DNA of 64,000 nt from Symsagittifera roscoffensis (lineage: Eukaryota > Xenacoelomorpha > Acoela > Convolutidae): contig NC_087062.1 in NCBI RefSeq assembly GCF_963678635.1, positions 16,171,789-16,235,788 on the forward strand, given 5' to 3'. Of this stretch, positions 46,690-56,067 are shown in pieces. Under the pieces are notes generated by a model that saw only the letters and a program-made list of their open reading frames with translations, ran no database searches and was not told the origin of the DNA. The translations under genes and the position numbers were made by a program. The stretch's first letter is position 1, and every line of letters begins with the position of its first letter.

Positions 46690-47345
46690 AAGGAGGGTAC
46701 TGCAACTGGGTAGAAGACTTACACTTTACTTTAATATTGAAATCCAATTGCTAACAAAGATATCCGGTTACTGTGCAAGTCGCAGAGAATGTTCTGACCA
46801 TAATCTTTTTGAAAAAACTACCAGATAAAACTTTTTTTTCAAATTAGTTTTTCTGCGTGGGGTGATAAAAAAATTGATGTGAAACTATCTTCTAGAGATA
46901 TTTGCACTCTTATTAGTACAGACAAATAAGATTTAAAAAAATTTTAAAGAAAACGAAAATTAAAAAATATTCAAAGATTTTTTTTTCAAATTTTTTTGCG
47001 GAAAGATTTCCAATTTTTTGAAGTCCTTTAAAATTCTCGGAAATGAGCTACGTTTGAGGGCTTAAATTTTAAATTTCTCCTAATTAAGCTGTTGTAAGCC
47101 TGCTCCTTTGCTTTAACCGCTCAAATTAGGACAAAAGTATAAGATTTTAAACCGGTTTTCTCAACACTTAGAAAGTTTTCTGGGAAAATATTAATGTGGT
47201 TCGAATCACGTGTGAAAGTGCTTTAATATGATATGATATGTCACTCAACTCAGTCCAATCATTATTTGTGGTACCTGATTTTGCGTGGAAAACAGAAATA
47301 AAAAAACTAACACACACCCGAATACAAAGATCCTCCCCATTTAAA
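46690..47345 (-). repeat. Dispersed repeat family B, near full-length inverted copy
   Basis: Read on the minus strand it runs from the 5' end (ACCACAAATAATGATTGGAC, GCGTGGAAAAC in reverse complement near 47285) to the 3' end, seen on the plus strand as GGTTACTGTGCAAG and AGAATGTTCTGACCATA (46765-46800). Just outside lies the GAGGGTACTGCAACTGGGTA end motif (46697). Confidence 0.75.
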
Positions 47346-47795
47346 ATGATCGGAGTCGGAGCAATAATGCCGGCATGAAACATTCTAAGCATGTGTCAAA
47401 CTTCTGTTCCATACCGGCATTATTAGCAATTGGAATTTTATAAAACAATTTTGATTAACGGCAAAACATTAATTGAAACAGCAATGTTGCATTTGGATTG
47501 ATCAAGTTTCTTATAGCCCATGAGGTTGTTGAGAAGCTTGATTTAACAAATCTGGTTTACCGAAATGTGGATTTTGAAATTTTTTATGTTTTTCTGGCTG
47601 AATTTATTCGAATTGTTTTTTTTGCATCAATTTAGTTAGGTATAAATCAATTATGCTACAATCAACAAACTCACGTTCTTCATAAAAAAGGAGATGCGCA
47701 AAAAACGTTCTGATGAAAATTTTTGATTTACTCGACCAATTTGGTTAAATTTAGTACCATGAGCTCAGAATGTCAACCAATATTTTACTGATTTA

Positions 47796-48038
47796 TTGTC
47801 TTTTTGGCAGAAGCAAGAACAGACTAGAGTGATTCGGATCTCTGCACTTCCTTCTAGGACCGTTATCAGCCTGGCTAACAGACACCCTTCCACTTCGTTA
47901 GTTTTGAGGCATCACGACATTAATAAGGATCCAGAGGGGGTACAGAGCCTGGTCAGAGAACCCTGCGGTTTTTTCTGGACAGTTAGAACCGTTAGTTATA
48001 TCCGGAAGGGTATAAAAATACTAGACTCTTTTCTGTGA
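47796..48038 (+). CDS. Possible exon, unknown product
   Basis: An 80-codon open frame preceded by TTTTTGGCAG, an acceptor-like site at about 47810. The translation (IRISALPSRTVISLANRHP and so on) looks protein-like and the GC content is higher than around it. No start, donor or family is recognised, and its 3' end runs into the degenerate 25-bp repeat. It may be a decayed gene fragment or part of a repeat. Confidence 0.2.
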   Translation: MSFWQKQEQTRVIRISALPSRTVISLANRHPSTSLVLRHHDINKDPEGVQSLVREPCGFFWTVRTVSYIRKGIKILDSFL

Positions 48039-48225
48039 ATACCTGGAAGAGTACCGAATGCGTCGATACGGAAGGGCAACGGGCTAGTCAATGTAGAATA
48101 TTATCAAACTCGTCGAACTGGAAGGGTGCCAAAATCTTCGAACCTGAATAGTACTGATTTCGCCGACCCGGGTGTCTACCGAAATCACCAATCCGGGAAG
48201 GCCAAGAAGGGCATAAAAATCTTTC
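47995..48225 (+). repeat. Degenerate tandem repeat of about 25 bp
   Basis: Successive units read approximately TGCGTCGATACGGAAGGGCA, TCGTCGAACTGGAAGGGTGC, TCTTCGAACCTGAATAGTAC, TCGCCGACCCGGGTGTCTAC and TCACCAATCCGGGAAGGCC, each followed by a short A-rich tail. The period is not a multiple of three, so it is not a protein repeat. Confidence 0.6.
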
Positions 48226-49529
48226 TACATGATGGAAATTAGAGAATCGGACACTTAAACATAGTTCAGAAGGATTTTAGACATCGAGACAGCCTTTCAG
48301 TCTTTGCTATTTTACTCAAGTTTCTTTTTCCGACCTTTGAAAAATGGAGAGAAACTTTGTAATCCATTGTTTTAATTTTTTTCTTTTTTTTCAGTTTTTT
48401 TCCACTTAAAATTAGGTATCACAAACAATCACCAGAAAAATAAAAATAAATTACAATCAAATTTGATCTTTTCATTCAAATTTTGCATAAAACTGAACAT
48501 GCAATCCGAAATAATAAAAACTGGTTCTACTTTGACTTTATTATCAATGTACCAATAATGCTGTATTCATCTTACTTCTATTGGTCGTGATAATTTGCAA
48601 ACGATGTGCCAGTTTATACAACTTGATGGATGCTCTGCAGGTTTTGGTGTCAAAATTACAAAATAGACATTTTTTTTATGTTCAGTACCTTTTCTCGAAT
48701 TTGCACTTCAGTTTTAGCTTACCTACTTCCATTTTTGTCTAATTTTTTTCCTTTTTGTCTAATTTTTTTTTAATTTTCTGGCCTTAAGAGTTATCAGCGC
48801 CGTACTGTTTCAAAACAAACATCATGAACTGTCTGAAAATTGTTGGACAAACCAAGCATGATGTTTTAGGTCACAAAATCTTTTCTGATTGATATCTTGA
48901 GTGAAGCAATTGTACCTTTTGTCCAAAGTTGTTAAAAGTTTTACGCGTACAAAAATTTCAAAATGAAGGCTGAGAGCGTTATCTGATGAAAAGAACAGAG
49001 AGTGAAAGTCATGGAAAATAGCGTTAATTTATTTTCAGGATGGCAATGATAACAATTTGCAACAATTTAGTTCAGCGCCATCTAAAAATACAAAAAAATA
49101 CATTCTCTAGTTAGAACGAAAGAAGCGCAGGCAGAAACACTGCAACAATCTTTTTTTGACTGTGAAAGTTTCTTTTTTTTGTACGAAACTAAGTAGTTTC
49201 TGGGATAGTAACGACTAACCAAATAAACTCGTCATTTTTCAAAAAAAAATTGGAAGGCTGGGATAAAATGAGATAATATATCACGGTTATGTAGAATCAG
49301 TTTTTGTCGAAAATGAAAGTTCGGCTACTCCATTTTATTTTACGCAAACAAAATGAATTCAGCGTTGACTATAACCTATAAGCGGTCGTTGAGTTTTTTT
49401 TAGAGATCAGATTTTCAAAGAATCTACGATTGAACGACGAAAGTGGGACCACATCGAACTCTCGCATAGGACAAGCGGAAAACTAATGCCAGAAAAAATG
49501 ATATTGCACGTCTGATACTGTGAAATAGT

Positions 49530-49751
49530 TTGGTGAGAGTGCTGGCCAAATTGAGAACACCAAGGATCAATACTCTGATGACATTTGAAGGAGCTTCGAA
49601 AGCCCAGTTATTGAAGATTGAGTTTTATAGCCCAGATGGAAAACGGCATAGTTTTTATGATAACCAACAAAAAGTTGCGCAGGTCAAAAGTGAGAAAAAG
49701 CCAGAAGAAAGCAATTTCGGTATACCTTATCACCACAGCACTGGGACGTAG
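49530..49751 (+). CDS. Possible short ORF, unknown product
   Basis: A 73-codon frame that opens with a GTG as listed. The composition (LLKIEFYSPDGKRHSFYDNQQ) is protein-like. I recognise no family, and no clear ATG or splice site defines the ends. It lies about 430 bp before element 2. Confidence 0.2.
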   Translation: MVRVLAKLRTPRINTLMTFEGASKAQLLKIEFYSPDGKRHSFYDNQQKVAQVKSEKKPEESNFGIPYHHSTGT

Positions 49752-50185
49752 AGCACGTACGTGCATACCCCTCATGGAGGAATGATGAATGAAAGGGTAA
49801 CATGGTAGGCTCTCTCTATAGCATTTGCAGAATAAATTGAGAAAAAAAGAATTAGTTCAAGATGTTATCGGACAGAACACATTTTGACCTTTGATAACTT
49901 AGAGGGCAAGCATGGGTGAATCGCTTAATTTGGTAAAGTTTGGTGGAGCTTGAAATAGAAAAATAAGAATAGAACAGAAGACCAATACAGAACAGAAGAG
50001 AAGCGGTCAGGACCTTCCGTTGATAATCATTCCAACTTGACGTTTATAGTACGCAGCTAGCGCGACAGGTGGTCAGAAGTCGCGATACTGGACGACCATC
50101 GGAAGTTGCGGAAACACTCGGTTGGAGTCCAGAGAGAATAAATGCGTATCAGTCCAGTAGGAGGTAAGGCCAACTGCAACATAAT

Positions 50186-50560
50186 TGTTATCCACACGGA
50201 TACAGTACATACAAATATGAACTGTTATCCATTCGGATATTAGAACTATGTGTATCTAAAACATTACATCCATTCCAAGTGCTAACCATATACTTATGTA
50301 ATACTATGTAAACTGAACTATATAGAAGTCTGATCTAAATTAAGTACCTATTAAACCTAACACCATATTCAATAGTTATTTATAAGTCTCTGTCTCTCTC
50401 ATGATTTCGAGGTCAGATTCGAATCAGACTTAACTTTAAGAACTGAATTTAAGTTGCTCTCAATCTCTTCTCTTTCCAATTCTTAGTCAGCGATCAAGCA
50501 TAGACTTTGACAATCGATATTACACAGTATATACCTCAGCAACTGGCTGAGGGTATAACA
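50186..50560 (+). repeat. Element 2 5' LTR
   Basis: It starts TGTTATCCACACGG and ends GAGGGTATAACA. It contains an internal near-repeat of TGTTATCCA(C/T)(A/T)CGGATA (50186 and about 50223), also present in the 3' LTR. CCTCAGC, AACTG, GCTGAGG near the 3' end can form a hairpin just before the primer site. Confidence 0.95.
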
Positions 50561-53500
50561 TGGCGCAGCCAGCACTCACAACAAAAAACCCACTAGGTAT
50601 CGCCCCCTTCTGGCAAAAAGCCTCGGCGGAACCGCCAACAGAGTGGGAAAAGTGGAACCAGCAACTCTACCTAGGGATTGTCGCAAAAGATGGTATAAAC
50701 CTACAGAAGCTGTTACGAGATCCACCGGCAATTCGAAAACCGCACGAACCTGGTTATGAACTTCCTATAGAAGGGGAGACTCAATCACAAACCAGGGACC
50801 GAAATATACGCAACCAAGAGAAAAAGATCCAATGGGATAACCAATGTGCCCAACTGGACAACTTGGGACCCACGGTGGATGGAATACCATGGGAGGAGGC
50901 CGACATCAAAGTCAAAAGCTATATATACCTAAGCTTAGGTAACGAAGGTCAGAGACGTTTGAACCAACCTTACCCAGATCTAAAGATACAAGAAATATCA
51001 ACAAGAGCATTCTGGGATCGTTTGGAACACCTTTTCATTAAAGACCGTAACGTCACATTCGACAGATACGAGGCATTCACACGAAAGCAGAATAAAACAG
51101 AAACACTGGAACAGTTCCACTGCGGCCTCACGGAATTAGTCATCAAAGGAAACTTCAAATGCCCTAATTGTAACAATAACACGTTAGAAACAGAGATTAT
51201 CCGTGACTTATTCACAGCAAATATGACAAATGATGAAGTACAAAAAGATTTACTAGCTGAGACTAAGACCCCGGAGCAAGCGTTCGAATATGCAATACGC
51301 AGGGAAAAAGGACTGGAAAACCAAATCCAAATCCGCAAGCAGGGATCATCGTCATTTACTTCTCAACATACGGGCATAAAAACCGAACCGGTTGGCTTCA
51401 TCCAAAGACGAGGTGGGGACCCTTATCGAAACAACAGAAGAGGAAACAACAGAGGCCGAGGACAACCACAGCGGGGAAGCTCGCAACGACCAGATAGAGA
51501 CCAGAAACAATCTTGTTTTAAGTGTGGTAATCCGTTCGGACCCAGTCACCTCCAACAATGTCCAGCGAGGGACAAGATTTGCAACAAATGCACAAAACGA
51601 GGGCACTACGCCAGACTTTGTAAGTCAACAAACGTTAATGCTATAAGTGAAGAAACAAATCCCGAAGTAAATATCCAGGACACCGACATAGCGGCGTATG
51701 TTGACTACCTCCAAGCAGGGGACATCGCTCCGGGGTGGGAACTCATCCATCCAGAGGACAATAGCGTAAATGCGGTACACTTCGAAGAGGAAACGGCAGG
51801 AAACTTATCAACAAACGACCTAAAAGGACATCTCATCCGAGTCAGAATTGGGAACCATAATATTACCTTCATTGCAGACACAGGATCCCCAACATCGTTC
51901 GTTAATAACAAAACAGGGGCCATGTTGGAAAGTACGGTGCCACAAGCTCGTCGTATGCAACTCAATCAAAATGACGAGGCTAATAGAATGGTCTGCTACA
52001 ATGGCTATAAAATTCCCGCGTTCGGCCGGCTGATTGCCCCTATCGAATCAGGAGGGTGGACAATCAACACGGCGCCATTCGTGGTGGTGGACGATAAACG
52101 TGCAAACATCTTGGGTCGAAATTTGCTACCACAACTAGGCATTCATCTTCAGCAAGAAAAACCAACTGGTAAGTCAATCAATTACATTACAAAACCAGAT
52201 CAATCGGACACGGCCATCACAAATTGGGTTAAATCAACATACCCGGGGTTGTGCACACGCATTGGTCGGTCAAAAAACCACGTAGTTCATACCAAATTCC
52301 TACATGATTTCAAAGCACTGCAACAAAAAGGTCGCCGAATCCCGATTCATATTCAAGAAAAGGTTGAACAAGAACTAAAATCCCTGATAGACCAAGGCCA
52401 TATCGTGAAACTCGACAGTTGTAGCGATAAACAATTTATTAGTCCAATCGTAATAACGGTCAAGAAAGATTATTCAATAAAATTAGCAATGGACTCAAAA
52501 CAAATCAACAAAGCGATACATAAAAACAAGTACCAGATGCCTAACATCGACGTCCTTCTTGATAATGTGGCACAATCAGCTCAAGAGGGTACGGGGAAAC
52601 CAGGTACAACGTATTTTTCTACCATTGACCTCCGATACGCTTATAGCCAGTTAAAATTAGATGAAAAAACTAAAACGCAGTGTAACTTTAGTATAATTGG
52701 TGGACAAGCGACGGGAACATATCAGTTCCAGACGGGATTTTACGGGCTCACGGACATGCCCGCAGAATTCCAAAAAGCCATCGATCTGACGTTAAACAAC
52801 GAAAAAGATACGTTCGCGTTTTTAGATGATATTTTAATTATATCTCATGGAACGAAAGAACAACACATTGACAAACTAAAAAAAGTGTTAGATAAACTGG
52901 ACCAAGAAAATATGGCGATTTCTTTAAACAAATGCAAATTCGGATGTAAAGAAGTTGAATGGCTGGGATTCATCATCAACGAATTCGGTACAATACCAAT
53001 ACATAAGAAAACTGAGGCGATCACAAATCTACAACACCCTAAAACTTTCAAACAACTCAAAAGTTTTATGGGTTCAATCCATCATCTAAACAAATTTATA
53101 CCAAACCTAGCACAACTATGCACACCATTGAGGCCACTCTTATCTTCCTCTTCTAAATTCCATTTTATGTGGAATCAACAACATGAAGAGGCATTTCAAA
53201 TAATTCTGAAAGCGGTGCGAAACATCACAGAAAATCGTCATTTTGTGAGTAACCGAGAAACACGAATCGTCTGTGACGCCAGCCGCGAGGGTATCGGAGC
53301 TGCTCTTGAACAGGAAACGCCAGACGGATGGGCTACGGTGGCGTACGCGTCCAGATTTCTCAACGCATGTGAAAACAAATATTCAGTAAATGAATTGGAA
53401 CTTCTAGCGGCAGTATGGGCTATTGATCATTTTAAATACTATCTGTATGGCCGCAGGTTTACACTAATTACGGACCATCAAGCTCTGGTCAGTGCCTTAA

Positions 53501-56067
53501 ATAGCAACAAAAGTAATAAAACATATCAAAGTCGACTAACTCGATGGATTGACCGTCTTATTCCATTTGACTTTGACATCAAACATCTTTCTGGCAGTAA
53601 AATGGGCTTAATAGATTATATTTCGCGCCATCCGGTAGGAAAACCACAACCGCCCGCATATTGGGATGAACATTTCGTGGTCGCACTTATTGATGATTTC
53701 ATTTCTTGCCTCGAATTTCAAGACAGCACTATAGCTAACATCGAAATGAACAAAAATCCAAACGGATCTAAACACATAGCGCAGCTCGACCGGAACGAAA
53801 ACGCTAATCGTTCAAATTCGCTCACAAAAGAAACACAGTTCACTGTTAACGATCATTCTCTATCAAGCAGTCACTCTCTTCTACATTCAAAACTTTCAAA
53901 TTGTTCAAATCTCTCTCAGTCACATCTAAATACGTCAAAGTTTTATTCAACAAATTCGAACAGCGGTAATCAACCCCCAATACAAACGACACGGAAGAAA
54001 AAAACATCATCTATTCATCACCATCAACAACTGTACGCTAAGCTAACACCCCCCAATCCGGTAACAGACAACATGAGCCGTCAACTTCAGACAGGAATGT
54101 CACTGCCCCCTTTTAAAAGAATTTTGCGGAAATGCCACAGCGGCCAACAGACCAATTTATCAATTCCACCTACTAAAGTCACATCACTGAACGAGTTCTC
54201 AGAAGAACCAGGACGATCAACACTGTCATTTAGCGATGTGCGTTACCAGATAATCCCTTCCAAAGATAGCTTCACATTCGAAAGAAAATCGGACCAAATA
54301 TGTCAGACAGAACAAACAGAGGAGCAAATGGAGTGCCAGGCCATCTCTATGGAAGATGAAGATGTGCCACTGTTCAGAAAGAACTTAAGAAAGGCACTAG
54401 ATGTGGATTTTATTGCTGCCGCAACAAAACGAGATAGAAACCTCCAGCCCCTGATCAACATGATCCGGAATCAGAAATGGGATCAAATAAAAGCCTGCTA
54501 CGGTCCTTATTTCTATAACGTACGAGACCGTCTGTCAGTCCGAGACAATGTGCTACTATATGACGATAGAGTAATAATCCCAAAGCAGCTTAGACAAATT
54601 ATTATCGATTCCATTCATTTGACTCATCCAGGACAAGGCAGTATGCTGGAAGCTGCCAAACATATCTGGTACCCATTCTTACATCGGGACATAGTAACGG
54701 CAGCACAAAATTGCAAGGAGTGCCGCACCAAAGGTAAGAATCTTCGGGTAATATCGGGAAAGAAACACTTTACTAACCTTGACGCCGTCGTCGAACCAAA
54801 CGAGGAAATCCAATTGGATTTCGCTGGACCTCTGCCGGACGAAAATAAGAAAGACGTGTACATTCTAGTTGGGGTAGATAGATTCTCGCGATTCCCTTAT
54901 GCAAAAGTGGTAACGAATAACAAAGCAGACACAATCATAAGATTTATGCAAACACATTTGGTTAACCAAGGGGTACCAAGAAATATCAGGTGCGACCAAG
55001 CGCAAGGGTTTCGGGCTAAAAAATTTAGAATTTACTGCAATAGCAATAACATTAAATTGATATTTGCCCCAGTGGATGACCATCGCTCAATGGGCATGGT
55101 CGAAAGACTAATTCGAACTTTGAAAACTCGTCTCTCTATAATGAAGATTGATAAGAACAACACACCGTACAAACTAGCGTCAGATGTAGCGGAATTAATA
55201 AAAACACTCCGCATTACCCCACACGCAACAACAAAAATTACACCGTTTGAAGCGCACTACGGGCGCAAACCAAACACACCACTAACTAATATTTGCACTA
55301 CACCTAAAATTTCTAATCTCTCATGGGAAAATACAAAACTTTCGTGCCTAGATGAGAAAATGCTCACAAAACCTGCCCTCACGCCGGAGGCCATCTGGAA
55401 CAGAGAAGCCAATAGCGAGGATGAACTCGATGTGGTGTACAAACCAACGTACCTTCCCGAACCACTGTGCGAACCAGCCGGACCATCCTCCATGGGAATT
55501 AGAAGCAAAACCATAGGCCAAAGACAGACTCCCCCCGAGACAAAAAAGCACATCTCACTTTCGGACACAGACGAGGACGAACAGTTCGATCAGGCCTTGC
55601 TACGAAAGTTCCCAATAGGTGCGCACCTTCCGCTTAATAATATACCGTATGATTTACAAAAAGTAAAACGGTCTTTTCTCGCAGAAAACCCAAAACATGA
55701 CATAGCAAATATTAGAACACGAAAACCAATTCGGTGGCTTACACAACAGGAAAAGCATAAATTAGAAAAAGCTCCCTTGGTGTTCCTGAAAGATCGATTT
55801 AAAGGACCCCAAAACACTATAGATCCAGCGTTAGGAAAACGCCTTGAACAAGTAGCTCGAAAATCGGGAACCATTGCACGCAAAACAAAAAATGCAGGGG
55901 TATTTGGGCCACAATTCAAAGTTATTGAAAACGGGTCGATAATTAATTACTCCCCGCACACGGCATGGGTTCGGGAGGACGGAAAACAACCAAGGGTCAT
56001 AAGGCACGACGGACTAGCATTTGTACCTGATCCAAGGGTTACGGGAAATGTAGACCGGCTCAGTTAA
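50560..56067 (+). CDS. gag-pol: Element 2 Gag-Pol polyprotein
   Basis: A single frame of 1835 residues. Gag comes first, followed by an Arg/Gly-rich basic stretch and two zinc knuckles (Cys319-x2-Cys322-x7-His330-x3-Cys334 and CNKCTKRGHYARLC, 341-354). Protease has D440-T-G-S. Reverse transcriptase has TIDLRYAYSQ (Asp690) and FLDDILI (Asp756, Asp757). RNase H has CDAS (Asp906), ELELL (Glu945) and TDHQ (Asp972). A Ser/Asn-rich spacer follows. Integrase has its zinc finger (His1353, His1356, Cys1385, Cys1388) and catalytic Asp1420, Asp1479 and Glu1515, with 35 residues between the last two. The PR-RT-RH-IN order is that of Ty3/gypsy. No frame change separates Gag from Pol, so processing, not frameshifting, must set the Gag:Pol ratio unless another mechanism acts. 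The integrase second-Asp box reads RCDQAQGF, unlike the common SDNG type. Confidence 0.95.
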   Translation: MAQPALTTKNPLGIAPFWQKASAEPPTEWEKWNQQLYLGIVAKDGINLQKLLRDPPAIRKPHEPGYELPIEGETQSQTRDRNIRNQEKKIQWDNQCAQLDNLGPTVDGIPWEEADIKVKSYIYLSLGNEGQRRLNQPYPDLKIQEISTRAFWDRLEHLFIKDRNVTFDRYEAFTRKQNKTETLEQFHCGLTELVIKGNFKCPNCNNNTLETEIIRDLFTANMTNDEVQKDLLAETKTPEQAFEYAIRREKGLENQIQIRKQGSSSFTSQHTGIKTEPVGFIQRRGGDPYRNNRRGNNRGRGQPQRGSSQRPDRDQKQSCFKCGNPFGPSHLQQCPARDKICNKCTKRGHYARLCKSTNVNAISEETNPEVNIQDTDIAAYVDYLQAGDIAPGWELIHPEDNSVNAVHFEEETAGNLSTNDLKGHLIRVRIGNHNITFIADTGSPTSFVNNKTGAMLESTVPQARRMQLNQNDEANRMVCYNGYKIPAFGRLIAPIESGGWTINTAPFVVVDDKRANILGRNLLPQLGIHLQQEKPTGKSINYITKPDQSDTAITNWVKSTYPGLCTRIGRSKNHVVHTKFLHDFKALQQKGRRIPIHIQEKVEQELKSLIDQGHIVKLDSCSDKQFISPIVITVKKDYSIKLAMDSKQINKAIHKNKYQMPNIDVLLDNVAQSAQEGTGKPGTTYFSTIDLRYAYSQLKLDEKTKTQCNFSIIGGQATGTYQFQTGFYGLTDMPAEFQKAIDLTLNNEKDTFAFLDDILIISHGTKEQHIDKLKKVLDKLDQENMAISLNKCKFGCKEVEWLGFIINEFGTIPIHKKTEAITNLQHPKTFKQLKSFMGSIHHLNKFIPNLAQLCTPLRPLLSSSSKFHFMWNQQHEEAFQIILKAVRNITENRHFVSNRETRIVCDASREGIGAALEQETPDGWATVAYASRFLNACENKYSVNELELLAAVWAIDHFKYYLYGRRFTLITDHQALVSALNSNKSNKTYQSRLTRWIDRLIPFDFDIKHLSGSKMGLIDYISRHPVGKPQPPAYWDEHFVVALIDDFISCLEFQDSTIANIEMNKNPNGSKHIAQLDRNENANRSNSLTKETQFTVNDHSLSSSHSLLHSKLSNCSNLSQSHLNTSKFYSTNSNSGNQPPIQTTRKKKTSSIHHHQQLYAKLTPPNPVTDNMSRQLQTGMSLPPFKRILRKCHSGQQTNLSIPPTKVTSLNEFSEEPGRSTLSFSDVRYQIIPSKDSFTFERKSDQICQTEQTEEQMECQAISMEDEDVPLFRKNLRKALDVDFIAAATKRDRNLQPLINMIRNQKWDQIKACYGPYFYNVRDRLSVRDNVLLYDDRVIIPKQLRQIIIDSIHLTHPGQGSMLEAAKHIWYPFLHRDIVTAAQNCKECRTKGKNLRVISGKKHFTNLDAVVEPNEEIQLDFAGPLPDENKKDVYILVGVDRFSRFPYAKVVTNNKADTIIRFMQTHLVNQGVPRNIRCDQAQGFRAKKFRIYCNSNNIKLIFAPVDDHRSMGMVERLIRTLKTRLSIMKIDKNNTPYKLASDVAELIKTLRITPHATTKITPFEAHYGRKPNTPLTNICTTPKISNLSWENTKLSCLDEKMLTKPALTPEAIWNREANSEDELDVVYKPTYLPEPLCEPAGPSSMGIRSKTIGQRQTPPETKKHISLSDTDEDEQFDQALLRKFPIGAHLPLNNIPYDLQKVKRSFLAENPKHDIANIRTRKPIRWLTQQEKHKLEKAPLVFLKDRFKGPQNTIDPALGKRLEQVARKSGTIARKTKNAGVFGPQFKVIENGSIINYSPHTAWVREDGKQPRVIRHDGLAFVPDPRVTGNVDRLS
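50561..50570 (+). promoter_or_regulatory. Element 2 primer-binding site
   Basis: TGGCGCAGCC directly abuts the LTR end. Eight bases (TGGCGCAG) are shared with element 1. The Gag ATG is the last LTR base plus TG of this site. Confidence 0.8.

Larger units (their letters stand above)
42695..50180. other. Gene-poor, repeat-rich region 3' of the Msx-like gene
   Basis: No gene is firmly recognised. It contains the GGATTCC dyad arrays (43136-43490 and 44120-44460), a family C copy, a mariner-like foldback (45387-46076), a family B copy and a 25-bp degenerate repeat (47995-48225). Open frames at 47796-48038 and 49530-49751 are more protein-like than the rest but have no family I recognise. Positions 48230-49500 show nothing I can support. 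Confidence 0.5.
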
